Assembly (NCBI GenBank): GCA_018806985.1
Contig: JADANN010000462.1
Location: 3,153,501 to 3,217,500, forward strand
DNA length: 64,000 bases
Source of the DNA: Angiostrongylus vasorum
Taxonomy: Eukaryota > Nematoda > Chromadorea > Rhabditida > Metastrongylidae
Direction of reading: 5' to 3'
Positions within the stretch are counted from its first letter, which is position 1; each line of letters starts with the position of its first letter. The translations under genes were made by a program, and so were the position numbers. Of the stretch, positions 61,101 to 64,000 are shown in pieces. Below the pieces are notes generated by a model. The model saw only the letters and a list, made by a program, of their open reading frames with translations. It searched no databases and was not told the origin of the DNA.

Positions 61101-62435
61101 ACACTTACATATTTTTAGCGTGTTCGAACATAACCTTGCATAGAGACGGTTCACATTGTTCCCACGCTGATAGACGCGGAAAGAGTTCAAGCAATGTCTG
61201 ATGGACCGGAGCTGACCGGACACAACTAGAGGCCGCTGCCTTGGCGTGACCACAAATCTATAACCACATTCAATCTCCAATATAGACTCAATTTACACGA
61301 CTTTACAATAACTGAATTTGCAAAGGTAACCAGAGAATAAGAAAACCAATAAATTTGTAGAGAGATTTTAACATTTGGACAGTAATGTGCCTCCCAACTG
61401 TTTACCGCCTTATCGTGGCTGAGAGGTGTTCCTGGGAGTCGCGCTGCGTATACAGCGGGAGGATTCGTCCCCGCTGACAAGGAGTCCGGCATTTCGATCA
61501 GGAAGCTAGCTAGGAGTAAAACAGTACCAGGATCCACCACCGTCCTGATATGAAAGTAGTCGCATGGTGGCAAATCTCCCTCTATCCACAAAGGCGGCGA
61601 CTGCATGTGGCGGTGACGACCTGGGGCAGAGTTTGGCTAGGCTGACCTCGAGACTCCAGAGAAACACATTGGCTAAACCAGCCAAACTCCGAAAAAGTGG
61701 AGAATATGCTGAGGCCCGCACAACTAGTGAGGATGGGCCGTGCAGGTATCCAAGTAAGTAATGCGCCAGAAAAAACGCCATTTAAGAAATACATATGCCT
61801 TGCTTAAACCACTGCTTGCTGATAACGAACCTCAGCGAAATTAGCTAGAACCACTGCACGTGCGGTGCTACTCTCGACAGTACACGTCACTCTGCAAATG
61901 TGCCACTGATCAATTCATGAGCCACAACATAACAATGAGAAACATGCTTCAGAAAGATATACTCTTCACATCTTCTTGTATAGATTTAAGAAGGTTTACT
62001 ATTTCTCTTAAGCCATAACAGATGCGCGCCGTTTAGCACGGATCCCCGAATGAAATACGAGCAATTTCCCGTCGGCTGCGGACTTTTTGGTTCTTTGACA
62101 ATAAAAAATAACTTTGCAGTAACTAAAGCACTTTAGGGGTCGTGGACATGACGGAATTGTAGAAGAGACTCTATCGTTTCATGAATAGTGCATTACTATG
62201 GCTCATTTTGCAAACACATTGCTGTTAGCACTTGGATGTATTTTACCCCTATGTTGAGTTTATGTTGTTGTTTTTCACATCCCCATATTCCGCACAACGA
62301 CCACAGTGATTAAAATGAGAAAACAATCAATTGTTATCAAATTATTGGCCAATGAGCCATTTCGAAAACAGCATTTTGCAAAACACCAATTATTTTGACA
62401 TGGTTTCAATTAACAATAAAATGAATACGCATACA

Positions 62436-62476
<41 letters not shown>

Positions 62477-64000
62477 TAAAATGAAATAAAAATACTTGAA
62501 CGCACTAAACTGAAAATGGACGCTATAGTGTCCACACAGAGCGTTTTGGATTAAAATGGCAGCCTGATAAATTTAAGCTTAAATCTGTACAAAACAGTAC
62601 CTCTGCTGTGTTAGCCACTCGATGGGATTGGATATAGACGTTTCTGTTTGGTGAATGTCAAGAGCTTCAAGACGGGTCCTCTCGAACGCTGCGTCGGCAA
62701 TGCGAACCAATTCGTTCACAACCCTAATTAAGAATTTGAATAAGTGTCATATCGGTATCGGTCAGTGTAAACCTTCTTGAAAATACTTGGGAAACAAAAG
62801 CTCCCTAACGTAAACTGAAATAGGTTGCATTCATCCTTCCAAATAGGACGTATGCAAATAAGACATCCTTCCGAAGATCTTAAGCTTTAGAAAAATCCGT
62901 CTATAAAACGTAAATCAACATACTCTCCATCGGTGGTCATCTTTAAGAGTGATGAATAATTTCAAAATAAATATGGCAGAGAAAAGCCGTTTAATACTGT
63001 GATTCCTGCTTTGAATTGTATAGTGAGGTTTACCTCTCAACGGTTTACCGCCTCATCATGGCCAGGAGGTGTTCCTGGGTGTCGAGCTACGATGTACAGC
63101 GGATTCATCCCCTCAGCACGGTTTCCCAAGCTGAGAATGAAAGCAGAAAAGAAGAAGGAGTCCCGAGTTTGCATCAGGAAGTCCAGCTAGGAGTAAACCA
63201 ATACCAGGATGCACCACCATCCTAGTATCAAAGTACTCACATGGTAGCAAATCTCCCTGTGATCCACAAGGGCTGCGACTGCCCGTTTGACCGGTTGTGA
63301 CGATCTGGGCAGACCTTGGCCTGGCTGACCTCGAAACTCCAGAGAACCACAACAGCGAAACCAGCAAAACTCCGAGAAAATGGAGATTATGCTGAGGCCC
63401 GCACAACCAATGAGGACAGGCCATCCAAGTATCCGAGTAAGTAAGTGAGACACAAAAAAGCAACCCTAATGTTGAGCAAATCATAAGTCACAGAAGATGA
63501 AGATTATAATCAGCAAACCCACCAAAAGCATCGAATGAGTGCGGTCATCTTTTGACAGTTCACTGATCTTCATTGTGTTCAAAGCTTCCGAGTAGCATTT
63601 CGTGTACCACTCCGTCTTCAATTTGGCTTCTCTTTGTGAAGTGATTGTCAAAGCAGCATGAAGGGCATTGATTGAGGCGATTCGAATTTGCGGCTAAGAG
63701 AAATAGTTGGTTGTACTACTTGATGGCCACAAAGCAGAAAAGAAAAACTGCAGGAACACAATTTCCGAGATATAAAATTCGACCTATGTAAAGCTCCAGT
63801 CAAACTTATCCGGATGGGACTATACCTTAGGATCCCGAAGTACTGTGAAGATATTTTTGAAGAACACATTGGCGCGTAAAAAAAATGATGTAGACGTGAA
63901 CATGGCAAGCTCTCTGGCCAGCAGCACCGAGGCCAAGCGCCTTTGCTCGTTTCTGATTGGTTCCTTTAAAAAAGCTTCAATGACATACGTGCAAAACCCT
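33607..64000 (-). CDS. let-363: TOR serine/threonine kinase (LET-363/mTOR orthologue), 43 exons, 5' end off the window
   Basis: This encodes the PIK-related kinase at the core of TORC1 and TORC2, which couples nutrients and growth signals to translation and autophagy. Exons in coding order, high to low coordinate: 63826-64000 (runs off the edge), 63523-63693, 62601-62723, 61831-61891, 61109-61257, 60907-61035, 60685-60797, 60355-60453, 59052-59104, 58335-58433, 58187-58267, 57894-57980, 57625-57758, 57436-57551, 56121-57283, 55461-55596, 54547-54640, 53673-53845, 51386-51475, about 49409-49433 (5' border uncertain), 49274-49358, 49137-49214, 48798-48952, 48666-48735, 48503-48562, 47469-47625, 45147-45274, 43626-44993, 43404-43517, 43084-43179, 42567-42663, 41911-42012, 41751-41834, 39922-40045, 39679-39821, 38922-39026, 38737-38811, 37705-37781, 37513-37602, 37260-37398, 36939-37083, 33910-34023, 33607-33725. 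Almost all junctions keep codon phase and follow human mTOR residue by residue. The visible part is about 2,300 residues; the first roughly 150 are missing. Two junctions break phase (see findings). The protein ends in the TOR signature CYIGWCPFW. Confidence 0.96.
34144..34180. repeat. TA dinucleotide microsatellite
   Basis: About 18 TA/AT units at the 3' end of the RTE fragment in a TOR intron. Confidence 0.95.
34190..34880 (-). mobile_element. RTE LINE 3' fragment in a TOR intron
   Basis: The minus strand reads [55 protein letters not shown] and [11 protein letters not shown], then in another frame [15 protein letters not shown]. This is the C-terminal domain of the same RTE family as at 17.1-18.8 kb. 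A TA microsatellite lies at its 3' end, the typical 3' position of RTE tails. Confidence 0.85.
36380..36850 (+). mobile_element. Mariner-like transposase remnant
   Basis: The plus strand reads [12 protein letters not shown], a stop, then [19 protein letters not shown], which parallels the mariner segment before the second catalytic Asp. Further on there are weak matches to the C-terminal region. Stops interrupt every few dozen codons. It is antisense to TOR inside its large intron. Confidence 0.45.
36939..40045 (-). CDS. let-363: TOR kinase-domain exons
   Basis: Eight exons encode the bilobed PIK-related kinase. Exon 39922-40045 starts [15 protein letters not shown] and ends [12 protein letters not shown]. 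Exon 39679-39821 has the ATP-lysine segment [12 protein letters not shown] followed by [11 protein letters not shown]. Exon 38922-39026 has [20 protein letters not shown]. Exon 37705-37781 gives [12 protein letters not shown]. Exon 37513-37602 gives [19 protein letters not shown] and the start of the catalytic loop GLGDR. Exon 37260-37398 completes HPSNLMLD and carries HIDFGDCF, so the catalytic Asp, Asn and DFG Asp are all present. Exon 36939-37083 gives [18 protein letters not shown] and [19 protein letters not shown]. All phases agree. The one oddity is Pro in place of the near-invariant Leu of the HEDLRQDER motif. Confidence 0.95.
38341..38425. repeat. Family B fragment in a TOR intron
   Basis: ACAACCACAATGATGCTGAG and TATTTGCAAAACCTGGACCC match the unit start; the rest is lost. 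Confidence 0.5.
39378..39646 (-). mobile_element. SINE-1 copy in a TOR intron, with target-site duplication
   Basis: Copy in sense orientation of TOR. Flanks TAAATAAACATAA (about 39362) and TAAATAAACACAA (about 39651) form a 13 bp duplication with one mismatch. Confidence 0.85.
41092..41330 (-). mobile_element. SINE-1 copy in a TOR intron, with target-site duplication
   Basis: Copy in sense orientation of TOR, head truncated. Flanks TTTATATTCCATA (about 41079) and TTTATATTTCATA (about 41331) form a 13 bp duplication with one mismatch. The tail has two GGATAAA units. Confidence 0.85.
41751..43179 (-). CDS. let-363: TOR FRB (FKBP-rapamycin binding) exons
   Basis: Four exons (43084-43179, 42567-42663, 41911-42012, 41751-41834) encode the four-helix FRB module that gates substrate access and binds FKBP-rapamycin. 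Visible blocks are [44 protein letters not shown] joining [32 protein letters not shown], and [20 protein letters not shown]. Equivalents of human Leu2031, Ser2035, Tyr2038, Phe2039, Thr2098, Trp2101 and Phe2108 are kept; Asp2102 is Glu and Tyr2105 is Cys. As printed, exon 42567-42663 starts with one base too many to stay in frame with exon 43084-43179. An 8-base A run on the minus strand (42655-42662) lies exactly there. A SINE with a 14 bp target duplication sits 24 bp beyond the donor of this exon. Confidence 0.92.
42248..42529 (-). mobile_element. SINE-1 copy in a TOR intron, with perfect 14 bp target-site duplication
   Basis: Complete copy in sense orientation of TOR. TAGCATTTGGGAAA occurs at 42234-42247 and again at 42530-42543, exactly bracketing the element. 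This fixes both ends of the family. It ends 24 bp from the donor of FRB exon 42567-42663. Confidence 0.92.
43404..51475 (-). CDS. let-363: TOR FAT-domain exons
   Basis: The FAT solenoid clamps the kinase domain. Exon 51386-51475 gives [17 protein letters not shown]. Exon 49274-49358 gives [14 protein letters not shown], very close to human. Then follow [27 protein letters not shown] (48798-48952), [17 protein letters not shown] (48503-48562, only 60 bp), [17 protein letters not shown] (47469-47625), and exon 45147-45274 ending INYIDK. Exon 43404-43517 reads [14 protein letters not shown] and leads into FRB. The exon around 49409-49470 is clear at its 3' end (PKIECRAS, joining DLFNAAF), but its 5' border is uncertain. 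An acceptor at TTACAG keeps phase; an alternative longer reading includes [10 protein letters not shown], which resembles human SSSPSLRSC. Confidence 0.9.
43626..44993 (-). CDS. let-363: TOR FAT exon with proline-rich insert
   Basis: This single 1,368 bp exon encodes about 456 residues. It begins [20 protein letters not shown] and contains [40 protein letters not shown] and [16 protein letters not shown]. It ends at ISKMKPQ before a GTCGGA donor. Between the conserved KAWHKLA helix and [20 protein letters not shown] lies a loop of about 100 residues rich in Pro, Val and Leu (for example [15 protein letters not shown] and [13 protein letters not shown] type runs, plus strand about 43890-44210). 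Human mTOR has a Thr/Ser/Glu-rich disordered loop at the same place, so position is conserved but composition is not. Confidence 0.95.
45358..45619 (-). mobile_element. SINE-1 reference copy with the best tRNA-like head
   Basis: Minus strand. The head reads TAGCGCAGTGG (plus 45601-45611), a perfect Pol III A-box, and GGTTCGATCC (plus 45566-45575), a perfect B-box, about 25 bp apart. This is the internal promoter of a tRNA. About 200 bp of unrelated body and a short tail follow. It lies in the TOR intron before exon 45147-45274, sense to TOR. Confidence 0.88.
47316..47345 (-). mobile_element. SINE-1 tail-end scrap
   Basis: About 30 bp matching the tail-side start (GGGATAGAGCTCTCGGTGTT) with nothing else of the element. 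Confidence 0.4.
47660..47900. repeat. Family B diverged copy in a TOR intron
   Basis: Follows the unit order: TGCAAAACTTGGACCCCAAG, TTCCTTTCTCTCAGCCAG, GCACAAATCGGCACTGAACC. A full but old copy. Confidence 0.6.
47935..48305 (+). repeat. Family C interspersed repeat in a TOR intron
   Basis: Full copy, antisense to TOR, between exons 47469-47625 and 48503-48562. Confidence 0.85.
49513..49796 (-). mobile_element. SINE-1 copy in a TOR intron, with 10 bp target-site duplication
   Basis: Complete copy, sense to TOR. TTGTTCGGCA occurs at 49503-49512 and 49797-49806. The head shows TGTGGCGCAATGA and GGGGTCGAACCC (A- and B-box). It sits within 100 bp of the poorly defined FAT exon near 49409-49470. 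Confidence 0.9.
51561..51974 (+). CDS. Unrecognised 137-codon open frame antisense in a TOR intron
   Basis: The frame starts at an ATG and reads, for example, [20 protein letters not shown] and [20 protein letters not shown]. It is longer than expected by chance in this AT-rich intron and looks protein-like. No known family, no splice partners and no repeat homology were found. It may be a piece of an unknown mobile element or simply chance. Confidence 0.25.
   Translation: MNRCHSVRNLIPKQKTTLYHNNRQHPVVNRDGPDESKTKDRPITATSAFNGETFSLVFAAVRQRLEDRCLGQIPNDGKYPSLPRVDDLHLNAQLAAQVASYMQMERLLLGYRWRPARIAISHWGKTSLTARKHLTVW
52645..52870 (+). mobile_element. Degenerate SINE-1 copy, antisense to TOR
   Basis: Old plus-orientation copy. 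The head GCGTAGTGCGGTGGTCATAG is readable; the body has diverged. Confidence 0.6.
52960..53260 (+). mobile_element. RTE LINE C-terminal fragment, heavily decayed
   Basis: The plus strand gives [18 protein letters not shown] followed by broken frames resembling RQVIRLLNT and [13 protein letters not shown], the order seen in RTE C-terminal regions. It lies antisense in a TOR intron. Similarity is weak, and the borders are approximate. Confidence 0.45.
53673..64000 (-). CDS. let-363: TOR N-terminal HEAT-repeat exons
   Basis: These 18 exons encode the alpha-solenoid that in mTOR binds Raptor or Rictor and dimerises. The first visible exon (63826-64000) reads [17 protein letters not shown] and [13 protein letters not shown], matching the human stretch near residues 160-230. 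The next contains [16 protein letters not shown]. Later exons give LTLGLLML (60907-61035), [19 protein letters not shown] (58335-58433) and VRLCVLQC (57625-57758). A human glycine/serine-rich insertion of the N-terminal region is absent, so this part is shorter. Introns hold several repeats but leave the exons intact. Exon 59052-59104 is short, and I accept it because its phase fits both neighbours and it carries human-like [10 protein letters not shown]; its donor (GTTTCT) is weak. Confidence 0.9.
54088..54472 (+). repeat. Family C interspersed repeat in a TOR intron
   Basis: Full copy, antisense to TOR, ending about 75 bp from exon 54547-54640. Confidence 0.85.
55620..56060. repeat. Family B direct tandem (about 1.3 units) in a TOR intron
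   Basis: AACTTTAATGATGCTGAGAT occurs at about 55630 and again at about 55940 in the same orientation, so here the unit is tandem rather than inverted. The unit length is about 310 bp. It ends about 60 bp before TOR exon 56121-57283. Confidence 0.8.
56121..57283 (-). CDS. let-363: TOR large HEAT exon
   Basis: This 1,163 bp exon encodes about 388 residues of the HEAT solenoid. It starts after a TTATAG acceptor with [19 protein letters not shown] and ends at RQSAL before a GTTAGC donor. Recognisable human-like blocks are [55 protein letters not shown] and [15 protein letters not shown]. The region of human mTOR that carries a serine-rich loop after GALDPY is shorter here. It is the longest uninterrupted HEAT exon in the gene; the introns on both sides are repeat-rich on the 3' side (family B at 55620-56060). 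Confidence 0.95.
58507..58794 (-). mobile_element. SINE-1 copy in a TOR intron
   Basis: Near-complete copy, sense to TOR, inserted in a TA-rich tract, so the target duplication cannot be read. The tail begins AAAGGATAAAGGGATAAAGC. Confidence 0.8.
59645..59765 (-). mobile_element. SINE-1 copy, head half only
   Basis: Covers CCAGACAAGTCTGACACGAA to the head; the minus strand shows GTGCTTAGAGATGCTGTGCC as a decayed A-box region. Confidence 0.55.
59985..60344 (+). CDS. Unrecognised 119-codon open frame antisense in a TOR intron
   Basis: It ends about 10 bp before TOR exon 60355-60453 and has a basic start ([20 protein letters not shown]), then [20 protein letters not shown] and a C-terminal [17 protein letters not shown]. 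Not recognised. It could be an unknown transposon fragment; expression is unproven. Confidence 0.2.
   Translation: MDRNGIKKASRKTSIRIGRSVRRRIRLPIFMSEINFGISKLQPYTHTNVFILIDDDCKTSKRVEALGFIICKESCLAKYFYFPPEVYESAKLASSADPICWVKRSLNVAFQHSLDHSDT
61386..61765 (+). repeat. Family C interspersed repeat in a TOR intron
   Basis: Full copy, antisense to TOR, tail AAGTAAGTAA. It lies about 65 bp from exon 61831-61891. Confidence 0.85.
62030..62560 (+). repeat. Family E interspersed repeat in a TOR intron
   Basis: Second copy of the repeat at 25980-26570, interrupted by an AT microsatellite. Both end in a short palindromic CACTATAGTG-type motif (here GCTATAGTGTCC). Confidence 0.75.
62440..62471. repeat. AT dinucleotide microsatellite
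   Basis: About 16 AT units within family E. Confidence 0.95.
63035..63440 (+). repeat. Family C interspersed repeat in a TOR intron
   Basis: Full copy, antisense to TOR, tail GAGTAAGTAAGTGAG. It lies about 80 bp from exon 63523-63693. Confidence 0.85.

Overview
This is eukaryotic DNA, most likely from a parasitic clade V (strongylid, hookworm-like) nematode. That placement is an inference. It rests on a TOR kinase gene that resembles nematode LET-363, dense short introns with GT-AG borders, RTE-type LINE remnants of a kind abundant in strongylids, and heavy repeat content. There are no bacterial-style genes, operons, ribosome binding sites or CRISPR arrays. Coding sequence is a small fraction and is cut into short exons, so single long reading frames are mostly misleading here. 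Exons were assembled by eye from homology, splice signals and codon phase.

Region by region. 1-9.8 kb: intergenic, packed with decayed retroelements (an RTE LINE at about 3.96-6.74 kb, a short RTE piece at 7.56 kb) and short interspersed repeats. 9.88-15.83 kb: a minus-strand, at least 12-exon gene (gene A) for an unrecognised single-pass membrane protein. 17.1-18.8 kb: a degenerate RTE reverse transcriptase. 22.1-27.5 kb: a plus-strand gene (gene B) for a small cysteine-containing, probably type I membrane protein, ending at a poly(A) signal. 28.3-30.1 kb: a Penelope-like element with reverse transcriptase and GIY-YIG endonuclease remnants between inverted terminal repeats, each carrying a hammerhead-ribozyme-like motif. 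30.3-31.8 kb: a tentative small minus-strand gene (gene C). 33.6 kb to the right edge: the TOR kinase gene on the minus strand, 43 exons found by eye, C-terminus at 33607; the N-terminal exons lie beyond 64000.

The TOR gene carries every expected part in order: HEAT repeats, FAT domain, rapamycin-binding FRB segment, kinase with intact catalytic loop and DFG, and FATC. Two exon junctions do not keep frame as printed (into 62723 and into 42663). There is a Leu-to-Pro change in a highly conserved N-lobe motif, a changed FRB contact residue, and a proline-rich insert inside FAT.

The most striking non-gene signal is a family of about 20 copies of a roughly 270-290 bp, tRNA-derived SINE: A-box and B-box at one end, a TCCTTTA-type tail at the other, 10-14 bp target-site duplications. 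Six well-preserved copies sit in TOR introns, all in the sense orientation of the gene. Three further repeat families also recur: one forming foldbacks, one of about 380 bp, one of about 550 bp.
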